Shown here piece by piece: positions 11,579 to 23,480 of a stretch of DNA of 64,000 bases. Where the stretch lies: the NCBI GenBank assembly GCA_019775845.1, contig JADQAV010000047.1, forward strand, positions 1 to 64,000, in the 5' to 3' direction. Source of the DNA: Myrmaecium sp. VS I D KN 1. Lineage: Eukaryota; Ascomycota; Dothideomycetes; Valsariales; Valsariaceae. Position 1 is the first letter of the stretch; every line of letters starts with the position of its first letter. The notes beneath the pieces were generated by a model. The model saw only the letters and a list, made by a program, of their open reading frames with translations. It was not told where the DNA came from and searched no databases. Made by a program: the position numbers and the translations under genes.

Positions 11579-13183
11579 GAGGGGTGAGCAGGGGTGGAGG
11601 GAGGGAGCGAAGAACGAAAAGAGAGTCGGAGGAGCGGGGTTGAGGCGAGCAGGATGGATGGCGCGGGTGCGTGTTTCTTTTTTCCCCTGTTCGAACGAGC
11701 TGGTGCTTGGGAAACTTTTTGGGAGCCAAGAGAGCCCGAAAGTTTTGGTAGGATCTCTTGCAGGCCGCAAGGCGTCGACGCCAAGGAATGGTTTTGAGAC
11801 GGCATCGGCGGGCCGAGGGACTAGCACCGGTTGGGCTAGCGGACTGCAGCCGAGGAGGTCGCGATAAGCCGATAAGGGGCGCACCTTCACTGTGATGGGC
11901 GGCCGCGGAGTCTCGTCTCCGAGGTCATCATCGTCATTCTCATGACACATGCCGTACCAATTACCAGGTATCTACTCCTCGCTCGCCGTGTACAGACGAA
12001 TTGGCGTTCTGTTCGATACGATCCCAGGTCATGGAGAGAATGAAAGAAATACGAACGAAGTCTCCATGGTAGCATGTTCAGATGGGACTCCACATCCACA
12101 ACGGAACCTGCCCGGTCACTGCTCCACCTATGTGCATACACAGGAGAACAGGGTATAGTAAATAGCATCAAACTAACAGTATTTGGTAGGTAGGTGAATG
12201 TATATACAACATTCACCCCATGTCCCCCCCTCGCATGAGAAGCAGAACAAAAAGAAACGAAGTGGAGCATCTCACTGCATCGGGACAGACCTACTTACAT
12301 ATGTACAAACATGCATCGTACATACATACAGTAAGTACCTCCACAGACACCAGACCAAACCTCTTCCGCCTCCCTTCCGTAAACCCGACTTCCCCTCTCA
12401 CCCCACACACATACATGAACAGTAAGTACATACAGATCGCATCCAAACCAAGCGCAAAGAAGAAGGAAACTAAAACCTCCCATCTGCAAGAAAAGCATGC
12501 CTCGTAGGTATCTCTCACCGAACTAACAAACTAACCAATAAACCGACCTCCGCGGCGCAGTCCATGCGGGTGTGTGTAACCTTGCATCCCCCCCATCCCC
12601 CTCCCCCTCCTTCAAACCCCTCATTCACTCACGAAAGCAAACCTACCGTAGGTAGTGAACTAATCCCTCGCGCCTCTCACACACAAACATACATACATGA
12701 CCACCGTGCGGCTACGGACCGAGGGAAAGATGGATGGAGGGAGGAGGGGTAACAAAAAGTCCGGTAGAAGCGCATAAGGTAAGGTAAGGTAGGTAGTAGC
12801 GCGGATAGCAGATGTCGGTTCAGTTGCCACCCGCGCGAACGCCTCCGCGGTCTCCGCGCTCTCCGCGCGTGGTGGGGGGCATGGCATGTCAATAGGGTAA
12901 CTACAATAAGAGGTTAGATAAACGATGCTAAGGCAAGTAAGTTAGGTAAGTTCATACATAAGTCAATCAGACAATTCATTTCCTACCTTACTTACTTTCA
13001 CCGTCACTTCTCATCTATCGTCATCTACCGAGTATATAAAATCCTCCCAGCTGCCGCTCGGGCGCTCTTTGACATCTACACATCACTTCCCGTCCCCGTC
13101 GTCATTTGACGTCGCCGCCTCTTCCTCTCTTCCCTCCCACAAAGCTCACAGCAGCGTTGACGACTTCGAAACAGCCCTCCGTC
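11579..13183. promoter_or_regulatory. Divergent promoter region, RRG9 / MpaB-like oxygenase
   Basis: 1.6 kb between divergent starts. The sequence has many GTAGGTAG/GGTAAGGTAAGG-like simple motifs (for example 12184-12195 and 12776-12795) and scattered TACATACA words, common in intergenic DNA of some ascomycetes. No convincing gene is present; the overlapping open frames are shared between strands and show no splice logic or family motif. Confidence 0.5.
13033..13040 (+). promoter_or_regulatory. TATA box of the MpaB-like gene
   Basis: TATATAAA followed by a GC-rich start region, about 145 bp upstream of the ATG at 13184. Position and orientation fit a core promoter element; the transcription start is not known. 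Confidence 0.5.
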
Positions 13184-14901
13184 ATGGCATGGCCATATCC
13201 CTTCGGCCGTCGCCAGTCGCGGACGGAGAACACGCGGACGTAAGTGAAAGGAAGCGCAACAACGCTCGAAAACATTCACACTCACACTAAACTTCATGCT
13301 GCCCACACTCAACCTTTCCTCCCCTCACCCTTCCATCACAGACCTTCACAACCCATCGCTAACCACACACCTCTTCACAAAATAGCTGCTGGGGCCACAC
13401 CTTCGAGCTGGGACCCGACCACCTGACCGCCTCCGAAGCCGAGCCGTTGAAGCACTCCTACGATGTCCTCGGCGCGCGCTGCTACCGCCGACTGAACGAG
13501 CTCGTCCCGCCGACGACCACCGAGCTACCCCGCAAGAACCCCACCTTCCCGAACACCACCGGCAGCCGCGCGCGGGAGACGGATGGTCCGCAGACACAGG
13601 TGCCCGCCGCGGAGAAGGCGGGTGATAGCGGTGGAAGGGAACCCTCTTCGCAACAAGGAGCACCACCACCACCACCTCCTCCTCCTCCACCCCGCCGCGA
13701 CCTCTACGCCCTCCTCAAGCAGCACCACGCCACCGACCCCGACCTCACCGCGCTCTGGACAGCCCTGCACACCGTGCCATCCTGGGTGGACTGGGCGCAG
13801 ATCGGGCGAGGGCAAGAGGTCTTCTACCGATACGGCGGGGCCTCCATCACGGGGCTCGCCTACCAAGCGCTGCTGGGCGGGATGGGCGCGGCGCGGGTGG
13901 TCGAGACGCTCGCGCGAACGGGCGGCTTCGCCGTCGCCGCCGCCCGCCGCCGCCTCTTCGAGACCACCCAGCACGTGCTGCAGTGCACGGCGTCGCTGGC
14001 CTCGATCCAGCCCGGCGGGGCTGGGTTCGAGGCCACGGCGCGGGTCCGGCTGCTGCACGCGGCGGTGCGGGATCGCATCCTGATGCTGGAGGCGCATCGA
14101 CCGGGCTACTTCCCCGTGCAGCGGCACGGCGTGCCCATCTCCGACCTCGACGGCGTGGCCACCATCGCCAGCTTCAGCAGCGCGCTCATCTGGCTCGGCT
14201 ACCCGCGTCAGGGCATCTACCTCCGGGCCCGGGAGATCGAGGACTACCTCGCGCTCTGGCGCTACGTCGCCTACCTCATCGGCTGCCCGGACCACTTCTT
14301 CGCCACCCCGGCCAAGGCCAAGGCGACCATCGAGTCGCTCTATCTGACCGAGATCCGGCCGTCGCCGACCTCGCGCCGGCTCGTCGCCAACGTCATCGCC
14401 GCCCTGGCCGACCAGCCGCCCGCCTACGCCTCCGCCGGCATGCTCGTCGCCGCCGCCCGCTGGCTCAACGGCGACGAGCTCGGCGACGCCCTCGGCCTGC
14501 CCCCCGCGACCCGCTACCACCGCGCCCTCATGGCCGGCCAGTGCGCCTTCTACTGCTTCTGGTGCTACCTCTACCGCGCCGTGCCCGCCCTCGACCGCCG
14601 CAAGGTCGGCGGCCTCCGCGCCCTCCTCTGGCGCTTCATCGTCGACAGCGACTGGGGCCTCCAGAGCCGGGAGTCCCTGTTCGAGTTCAAGTACGTGCCC
14701 ATGCTCGAGGGCGTCGCCGGCATGAGCGAGGGCCGGAAGGACGCGGCGGCCGGAACCGAGGAGCAGGGGTTGAAGAAGAAGGAGCGGGCGGCGGAGCACG
14801 TGGCGCTGCGGGCCTTGGCCATGGCGGTCCTGGTTGGGATCCTGGCCTGCTGGATGCTGTGGCGGTTGGGCGTGGCGATGTTCGGCGTGCTGATCAGGTA
14901 G
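13184..14901 (+). CDS. ER-bound oxygenase, MpaB / rubber-oxygenase (DUF2236) family
   Basis: Model: 13184-13239 and 13386-14901; intron 146 bp with a CTAAC branch point; 523 aa. A linker with ten consecutive prolines lies at about residues 95-105. The DUF2236 core then follows: FYRYGGASITGLAYQALL, GGMGAARVVETLARTGGF, FETTQHVL and RVRLLHAAVR. The RLLH of the last motif matches the Arg/His pair of latex-clearing protein, in which His is the axial haem ligand. In MpaB-type proteins this fold binds haem and cleaves isoprenoid double bonds oxidatively (the mycophenolic-acid pathway in Penicillium); related fungal proteins are common and mostly of unknown substrate. A C-terminal hydrophobic segment (about residues 497-522) is a likely membrane anchor. 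No biosynthetic cluster surrounds it, so a secondary-metabolite role is not supported. Confidence 0.82.
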
Positions 14902-16440
14902 GTCGTCGGTATGCGGCAGGCTGAGTTGTCCCTTGAATATCTCCTTCCCTTTTATCTTTTTGGACCAATTCCCTTCCGTCAGCCAAGGCGTTTTGGATCG
15001 GGTAGACGGCTTTTTCCATTGCCTTGCGTTGCTTAGACCCGGTCGTAGACTTGGCATGCGGCGATCTGCTTTTCGTGTTTGGTGGAGGAGACTGTTTGGA
15101 AGAGCATATCATGCATAGCATAACATACAGCACGCCTTCGAACGAAGAGGGGAGCAACAGCTCCAACCATTGGATTCGAGACAATATGCACTCTCATACT
15201 TTCCTCTCTGCTCTTTGCGTAGTTGTGACCTGTTAGTGAAACGAACACGGCCGTGCGATATGTTGCTGAAGCGAAAGTATACATCTCTACACTGGAGACT
15301 TGGAGAAGAAGGCTCGGAGAAAGTAAAAAAGAGTCTGGCGCTATGCCTAAGAAATTCATCCCCTATGTTTCTTGTATCATGATGAGAGCGGAAAGCGAAT
15401 AGCAAAAAGAAAGAAATAGTGAAGAAAATGATTGACTAGAGCAGGAAATGAGTATTAAATATGAAGAATCTGACATCCAGGAAAGTTTGAGGAACTTCAC
15501 AGCCTTAAAAAGTAGCACGCACAGTTCAGTAGTTCTCTGCCTACTAAGTCAGTAGCTGAGGCTAGGTAAGTCAGACTACATCCACTCGACGATGTGACAT
15601 GCGGATCACTCAGCACCCCAGCATTGAGCACGACATGGTCAATCTTGAGACCGGGAGCGGCAAGACAGTTATTGAGAACAGCGAAAGCTGGGAAGTGAGA
15701 GAACACGCGGTACAGTTATGCTCGCCTCGTAGAGAATGTCGCATGGCCGGTGTAGGTTTTCGCGCACAGTGGCGGTATCCCACTTTCTCCCCGTTCGATA
15801 AGTTGGCGGACAGACTCCAAGCCGATGTCTCTGCTCGCTCCTAGCGACGACCCAGGTGGTCATCTCACGTACTGAATACGGCGCATGAGATATCTGATTC
15901 ACGACGGCTTGCAGTTTGAGGAAAAACGAAACTGGATGAGCGGACGCGATAAATTAAAGTCGAGAAGCATATGGCCCTGTTCATTGAACCTTGACATGAC
16001 AGGAGGAGAGGAAAAGTAACATTCTGGAAGCGACAGAGAAAACAGGTTGAAGATAAAAGAAGATGGTTTCGAAGGGAGCAGTGCCAGGATCATAGCCGGT
16101 CGATTCACCACGGTTAGACATGCAGAATGCAAGATGAGCGCGTGTGCGGGCCGGCCAATCGTGTCCTGCCCTGATCCTTGCAGTGAAGAACGGCGAATTG
16201 GCGGGATTCCCGACGCTCAACAGCGGTTCATGGGAACATGTTCGGTTGCGACCGTCCGAGAGTGATCAAGTTGATGATCAGTTGAAGTCGCACGAAGAGA
16301 TGCAAACACTCGACTTGCTGTTGCCTAGGAGTTGTTCGCAGTGTCGGGACGTCATCGAGTCCAGTTCATGCAGTTCCAATCCATTGTGCGATGGGCAACG
16401 TCAGACGGAACCTGGAACGTGTCCGGTTAGGCCGCAAGCC
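14902..16440. other. Gene-poor stretch left of the AT-rich island
   Basis: 1.5 kb of ordinary base composition following the MpaB-like gene. Open frames up to 114 codons occur on both strands but show no family motifs, splice pairs or codon bias. It may hold the 3' UTR of the oxygenase gene. Nothing else is recognised. Confidence 0.55.
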
Positions 16441-16451
16441 AAGGACGAGGT
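16441..16451. repeat. Left copy of 11-bp target-site duplication
   Basis: AAGGACGAGGT, repeated exactly at 25724-25734. The two copies sit directly outside the inverted-repeat ends of the AT-rich island, the arrangement expected for a target-site duplication. Confidence 0.65.
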
Positions 16452-16453
16452 TT

Positions 16454-16475
16454 GCCTCAGTGAACTCAGACGACC
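16454..16475 (+). repeat. Left terminal inverted repeat
   Basis: Begins GCCTCAGTGAACTCAGAC. Read inward, it matches the complement of the right end at 17 of 22 positions. Weaker similarity may run about 40 bp further inward. Confidence 0.6.
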
Positions 16476-17590
16476 GATGGTACGCTAAGCCGTATGCGTA
16501 CGCGTAGCGGCTAGCTAGTCAGAGTTATTAATACTGCGTATAGAACCCCGATACCTATTAGGGTCTAAGAGACTTTAATATCCTTATATATTAATACGGA
16601 GATATCCTTATAGAAAATCTATATAATCCTATATAAAACTCTATACTATTACTACTACGTATTTTTTAAGAATATATATTTAAGCGTATAGCCCTTATAT
16701 AGTACTTTAATTAATAAGAAAATTAAATATATATAAACTAGGCGTACTACTAATAATATATAACCTAAAATAAGACCTTTTAAGCCTATAAATATATCTC
16801 TTTATATACTATCTAATAATATTAGCCTTTTTAGTTTACTTCTACTTCCTCCTAATAATAATCCAGGCTATATAAGTAACGTTAATATACTAGAAGATAT
16901 ACTTATAGATACTTCTACTAATATATAGCTATATACTTTACTAAATAAAAGGCTTAATATTATTATAAGTTTACTATAGTAGTAGTTTATAACTTTCTCT
17001 AACTTTATATAGATATAACTACCGCGCTATTTAGTAGATACTATAAATATAAGGAAGAAGATATATACTAAGCGCAGTAGTATCTTTACGTAGAGATAAG
17101 AGAAGGCGCAGGCTTTACTTTATATTATTTATAAGGATAATAAGTACCGCGTAACGCTTAAGAAGGATAAGAAGTATAAGATAATAGTTATTAATTACGT
17201 AGTTAATATCCTTAGGAATAATCTATATATATTTTATACGGAAGAGCTAATATTTAGTTAGTTTAATACTAGCTAGCTTTAGAATAATAACTACTTTAGC
17301 CCGCTTATAGAAAATATTAAATATAGCTTATTATTAGGTACTTAATTAGTATTTAGTATCTTAAGAGCTACTTAGATATTATAGTATATATATATATATA
17401 TATTAGCGTAACTTACCGGTAGATAATAGATATTTAGTTATTATTATAAGTATACTAAGCTTCGTAAAGTCGCGTAATATATCTAACTACTTTACTTAGT
17501 TACTTAGTTTCTATCTTTCTATCCTAGGCGTTAAGCAGTATATAACTACGTTACTTACTAGTTTTAATATTATTAAGAGCTACTCTACTA

Positions 17591-17830
17591 TTTAGTATAG
17601 TAGAGTTAAAGGTATTTTTAGATCCTACCGCTTAGGAGAAGCTATTTACTTTTAAAAAAGGGTACTACTTAGGAGATATCCGCTCTTAAAAATAGTACGG
17701 ATTATAGCTAAGTAGTATAATAAGGTTAGAAGTATTTTTAAATCGTACCGCTTAAGAAAGGCTATTTACTCCTAGGAAGGGCGCTACTTAAGAAATATTT
17801 ATCTTTAAGAATAGTATAGATTAGAGCTAA
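17591..17830 (+). repeat. Two tandem copies of a 120-bp unit
   Basis: Two adjacent copies with exactly 120-bp spacing (GTATTTTTA words at 17612 and 17732; GCTATTTACT at 17641 and 17761). They differ mostly by transitions, as expected if they were duplicated first and RIP-mutated later. They lie within the retroelement-rich part of the island. Confidence 0.7.
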
Positions 17831-18299
17831 GTAAGAAGAAACCTTTAAAAAATAAAATAGTAGGAGGATATAAAAAGAGTAACTCCCTATTTAAGGTTAG
17901 AATTACTATAAATTTACCTATCTTTTATTTCCTAAGATTTTTTATATTTTATCCTTAGCCTCCCGAACCTATAGGATAGAACTTAAATCTTTTTTTTATA
18001 TTCCTCCTTTTCTTAGGAGCTACCTCCCTATAATCCTAAGGAACTTATATTTCTCTATATTCCTAGGATAAAGCCTACCGGATACGGACTTATTAATAAC
18101 TATATTAGGCTCTTCCCCTTATAGAGTAAAGGTATAGATAGCCTTAGATAAATTAAAGAGGTAGGCTCTAATATAAGGAAAGAGCTAATAGATTCTTTTA
18201 AAGATAGATATATAGTATAAGAGAGGCGTAGATAAGGAGGAGATAATAAATAATATAAGGAAATTACTTAGGAATAATAGTCCCGATAGAAGATTAAAA

Positions 18300-18560
18300 T
18301 ATTTAGAAATACTACTAAGAGATTTAGAAAATATTAGAATACCGCTAGGAGATTTAGATACTTTAAGCTATTATAAAAGTAATAGTTTAGGTATATAGAA
18401 ATACTACTAGGAGATTTAAATACTTTAGATTATTAATAAAGCTAAAGTTTAAGTATATAAAAATACTACTAGGAGATTTAAATATCTTAAATTACTAGCT
18501 AAGCTAGAACCTAGATATATAAAAATACTACTAAAAGAAATAAATAACTTAAAATACTAC
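18300..18560 (+). repeat. Degenerate minisatellite, about 62-63 bp period
   Basis: The word ATACTACTAGGAGATTTAAATA and its variants recur at about 62-63 bp steps (near 18399, 18461 and 18523, with partial copies at the edges). A period near 63 keeps a reading frame, which fits a repeated stretch in a gag-like region. Confidence 0.6.
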
Positions 18561-21500
18561 TAGGAGAGCTAGACTTAGAAGAAAACTATATAAATAGTAG
18601 AGGTAAGATAAAATAAGTAACTTAGAAGTATAAGCTATAAAAGGCCTAGAGCTAGTAAATAGCGATAAAAAAAGCCCTAGAAGTAGAGATTATATAATAA
18701 TATAACCGCGCGATAAAGAATCGGTCTATTTTTATAAAGGCTTTATAATACTACTATACTTATTATTAGGAAATATAGCTTAGGGAGACCTATACTTCTA
18801 AGAAATTAAGAAGGTTCTACTTCTAGGAAAATTAGGAAACTATCCTCTTAGAATATTAAGTACTTTCTAGGCTTAACTTAGCCTCTACTACTTACTACTA
18901 GTATATAAATAAGTAAGCTAAGGTTCCTTAAAAGTCCTTACCTATAAGCTGCTAAGAGGAGAAAGAAGAGTTATAAGATTCTTATTAGTAATTAGTAGAG
19001 TTTTTATTAAAAAGAGGAATTTAGTTACGTAGCCTATAAAATAGAGAGGATATTTAGAATATTAAGAAATATTACTACTCTTTACTTAGTAAGCCCCTTA
19101 CTTATTAAGCTTACGCTTAATTATATTTCTATACTAGGAACCTAACTAAATATTAAAAATATTCTCTAACGCCGCCTTTAATACTCTACCCTTTATTAGG
19201 GCTATAAACCCCCTAATCTCTATCCTACTATTCGTAATATAGACCTTAGTAATACTTTTTATACTAGAAGTTCCGGAAGTACTTCTATTTAATAAGAAAA
19301 ATATTTTAATATTTCTTAAGTAATAGGATTTCTTTTACGTAGTTATCCGAGTTACTCCGGCGGAAATAATCTTAAAGATCTATCTATATTATAACCTCCT
19401 AATCTATATTAAGCTCTAGAAGGAGGAAGCCTTTCTTAAAGGAGACTAGGACGGCTTAAAGAAGTATATATTATATACCTAGTATAAGTAAGACTAGAAC
19501 TAACTTAAAATAACTATAAAATATCTCTATATATAGGTTACTTACTATTAAGACTAGCTCTAAAATCTAATATAATACTATTAAATCTACCGGGTAATCT
19601 CCTATAAAGTTTAAGATAAAAATAGCTTCTTTAACTAAGGACGCTACTTCTTCTTTATTTAGAGCTTTTTTAGGACTATTAGGGAACGCGTCCTTATAAA
19701 TATAAATATTATTTTTATAAAGGATAGTACTTAGAGCTTCGGGGACTTATACCGGAAAGCTATTATATTTATAGGGGCGAGTAAAATTTATAATAAGCTT
19801 ATCCTCTTATAAATAGACCTCGCCGTTCCTCTAAGTAGCTAACTATTAATAAGCTCTAGTACTATAACTAGGAAGAATAGCGTCGATATACTAATAGAGA
19901 AACTCGCCGCTTTTAAGCTAGATATAATTACCTAGCTTAATACCCGTCTTCTTTATAGTAACTAGAGAGGTTTATACTATAAGTATAGTTAATTTAACTA
20001 TTTTATTATCTAGTATAGAAGGGTCTACGTACTAGAGGAGGCCGGAAGGATTAAGAAACGCCCTAAAGAAAATAAATAGGTTATACTAGATAGTTCTTCC
20101 CTACTTAAGAGAAGGACTAGAGGTATAATCTATAAATAAGTTTTAAAAATATAAATAAATACTTCGGGAGTACGCCTTAATACACTATAAATAAGCTAAG
20201 TAGATAATATAGAAGTATACTTTAATATAAATATAAAGGATAATTTAGAAATAGATAGTCCTAAAAATACCTATAACTAAAATATAAAAGTTAATATAGT
20301 AAGAGTTAAAAGAACCTCCCCTCTATTTATTAATATAAATAAGAAGGGTTACTATAGTCTAAAAGATATAAAGAAGGTTAAGAAATAGTATCTTATTATA
20401 AAAGAGGTAAGAGTTAGTACTTACTAACTCCTTACTAAAGCTATAGAATCTACTATAAGCTTAAAGCTAAATAAAGCTATAAGCGCTCCTAGCTAATAGT
20501 ACTTAGAGGCTATAGAAGGGGTTAAGAAGTATAAATTTAAATTCCTAACTACTATTAATATACTTTATTAAAGTAGTAGATAAATCTTTAGTAAAGACCT
20601 AGAAGAAGGCTACTATTTAAATAAGCGTTTAGAAGTTATTTTAATACTACTTAACTCTTTAGTAAGAGCTTATAGGCTATATAGTAGCGCTTAAGGACTT
20701 TTAATCTTTAGTTACTATAAGTAAGTAAACTTAAAGAACTAACTAGAACGTACTAGCTACTAAGAACGGCCTCCTTAATACTATCTCTAGTTATAATATT
20801 AATAAACTTAAAATAGGAGCTAATAGCCTCCCCTCTAGTAAAATACCTTAGGTATTTATTAATATTAGTAACCTTTCTACGGCCGCTACTATAGATACGG
20901 GAGCCGAAATAATAATAATAATAATAATAGTATTTTAGAAATATATAGATATCCCCTTTACTAACCGGGAATTATTTTACTATATTATAGTAGATAGTAC
21001 CCTAGGATTAGCCCTAAGAGTAATTTATAACTACTTTATTAAAGTTAGATCGACGATAACGTACGTTATAATCTAGATAATTCTAGGTAATATTAAGAAG
21101 TTTTTCTTTAAAATAATATAATTATAAGTAGCCCGCTACTCTATTACTACTTAAAAAAATAAAGTAATATAACTATTTATTAAAGCTAAGGATAGCTTTA
21201 AGGCGATATAAATAAGCGCGTTAGTTAATACTAGGAATAAAGCCTACTAATAAGCTTAAGTAATTTTAAAAAACTAAAGAGTAGAATTACGGCTCTAATT
21301 AATCTTATAAAGCTAGGGACTTAAAGTAAGAGGAAGGTTATATAATAGAAATAGGTTTTCTCTCTAAAACTAATAAGTAGTAAAGATAAGGAGTACTAAA
21401 TAAATAGGAGAACGGATAAGTTTACTAGCGAGTAGTAGTATAAATACTATCCGGCTTAAGAAGCTATTTATATATAACTTAATCTCTAGCGCTAGGAAAA

Positions 21501-23480
21501 CCTAGGACTAACTTCTATAATTTAATAGTATAAAAGCTAAGCTAAATATAATATATAAGAAGAAGGATAAGAAAGTCCGACCTATTAATATACTAGGTAA
21601 TAAAACTTCCTTAAGAAGAATTAAGAACTAGAAGGAGGTATACTATTAGTAGTACTTCCTTAAAAAAGTCTTATATAAAGTATAATTACTAAAGGACGGA
21701 TTTAATAAGTAACTCCGCTTAAAGATATCGGATATCCTAATAGGAAGTAAGTTAATAAAGAAAAAGAAAGATAAGCTACTAGTAGGAGATCTAATCCTAT
21801 AAAAGAGGAAGCTTTTTTATATACTTCTACTCTAGCGAGAAAAGGCCCTAGCCTAAGAATTCTCTAAAATAAAATAGGTCCGACTAAAAGACTATCCTTT
21901 AATATAAATAGAAATAGTAGATTATAAAGCCTAGTAAATAACCGGGTTCCTTATATCTAAAGTACTTAAGGGGACGGTTATAGTAATATTTATTAAGAGA
22001 CTTAAGAATAAAGTCCTAGAAAGAGGAAAAGAACTCTATAAGAATATTTAGTTCTTAATAAAAAAGAAAGGCGGAAGCTACCGCCTTATTAATATAGTAG
22101 TAGAAATTAACCGCGTTTTAATTTAAAATAAAAACCTTCCTCTATCTATTAATAACTTCTTTAAAGAATTTATTAACCTCTAAATAACTTCCTTAATTAA
22201 CTTTCTTTTAAGATATAACTAGATTCTACTAGGGGAAGAAAGTAAGGACCTTATAGCTTTTATAATACTTATTAAACTTCTTTAGATAACGATACTTCTA
22301 TAAAGCTAGATAAACTCTATAGTAGTATTTATCTAAATTATTAGAAAGATACTTAAAGGATATAACTATAAGCTCTTCCTTAATAATATCGGCGTTAAAG
22401 GACCTAAGACCTAATATAATAAGGAGGAAGTAACCCCGAGTATTTAGAGGTTCGTCCTAGAGTATATCTATAGCTTAGATAAAAACTTCTACTATTTAGA
22501 GCTAGCTAGGTATACTATATCTAGGGAGAAGTTATAATTCTATATAAATAGAGTTAAGGTTATTAGGTTTATTTATAACGCGGAGAGGAAAATACTAGAA
22601 ACTATAAAAGTTATTAAGATCCTAATATAGTACTTCTATTATAATACTAAAAATATACGGGCCTTCCTAAGCCTCTATATATATTATTATATATAGATTA
22701 AGAACTTCGCCTAGAAGGCGGCGGCCCTATATAATCTTCTATATAACGGAGTACCTTTTATATTTAGAAAAGATATCTTTTAGGCTATAGAAATCTTAAA
22801 GAAAGTTATTACTATAGCCCTCGCCTTAATAACTATCTAGTATAGCCTAGAGGGAAGATTATCCTCGCGGTAGACGTAAGCCTTATTAAATAAAGAGGGG
22901 TACTTATATAGGCGGAAAAGGATAGCCTAAGGAAGAGATACTTAGTAAGATATAAAAGCGAGATATAAAGTATAGCGGAATAAGTATATAATATAGAAAA
23001 AAGGGAATATAGAAGATTATTAAAAGCTTTAAAGAAACTATAATTCTAGTTATATAGAATATACTTTACCCTAGAACTAGATACTAATACTTTAGTAACC
23101 TAGTTAAATTAACCTACTAATAACCTCTCGGAAGCTCTAGTTATATAATAACTTACTTAGATTAAATTTTTTAATTTTAAAGTCCGCTACGTACCTAAGA
23201 AGAAATACGTTATAGCGGATAGCCTCTCTTAGAAAGAAAGAATAGTATTAGATAATATAAATAACTTTTTTAATAAAGAACTTAATCTAATATAAACTAG
23301 CGATATAAGAGAACTAGATAAGTAAGTTTTCTAAGAAGAATACTTAGATAAAAGCGAGCGGATAGTAAAGTTCCTTATTATACTAGAGGTCCCTAATAAT
23401 ATCCTTAGGAAGGATATTCTTATATTTAAGTAATACGTACTAAAGTATTTAGTTAAAGAAGAATACCTATTCCGCTGTAT

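Larger units (their letters stand above)
16560..23480 (+). mobile_element. Ty3/gypsy-type LTR retroelement fossil (RIP-degraded)
   Basis: Recognised on the plus strand from scattered conserved blocks in the usual gypsy order: an aspartic-protease block around the DTGA motif near 20890-20920; reverse-transcriptase-like blocks from about 22050 to 22700; RNase H-like blocks from about 22780 to 23240; and a stretch like the zinc-binding start of a gypsy integrase from about 23330 to 23480. The region from about 17850 to 20850 is probably the gag part, though its sequence is too altered to name. The outer limits are approximate and I could not find a pair of LTRs. The copy is broken many times over and cannot be active; RIP saturation suggests it was inactivated early and has stayed silent. 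Confidence 0.65.

Noticed and set aside
13525-15057. 510-codon minus-strand open frame
   Set aside because: Antisense to the MpaB-like gene, which has recognisable motifs; the antisense product is Arg/Pro/Gly-rich without a family.
17391-17401. TA-dinucleotide tracts as a CRISPR-like or centromere-like array
   Set aside because: The runs are short and irregular and fit RIP-driven TA enrichment; CRISPR arrays are not expected in fungi.
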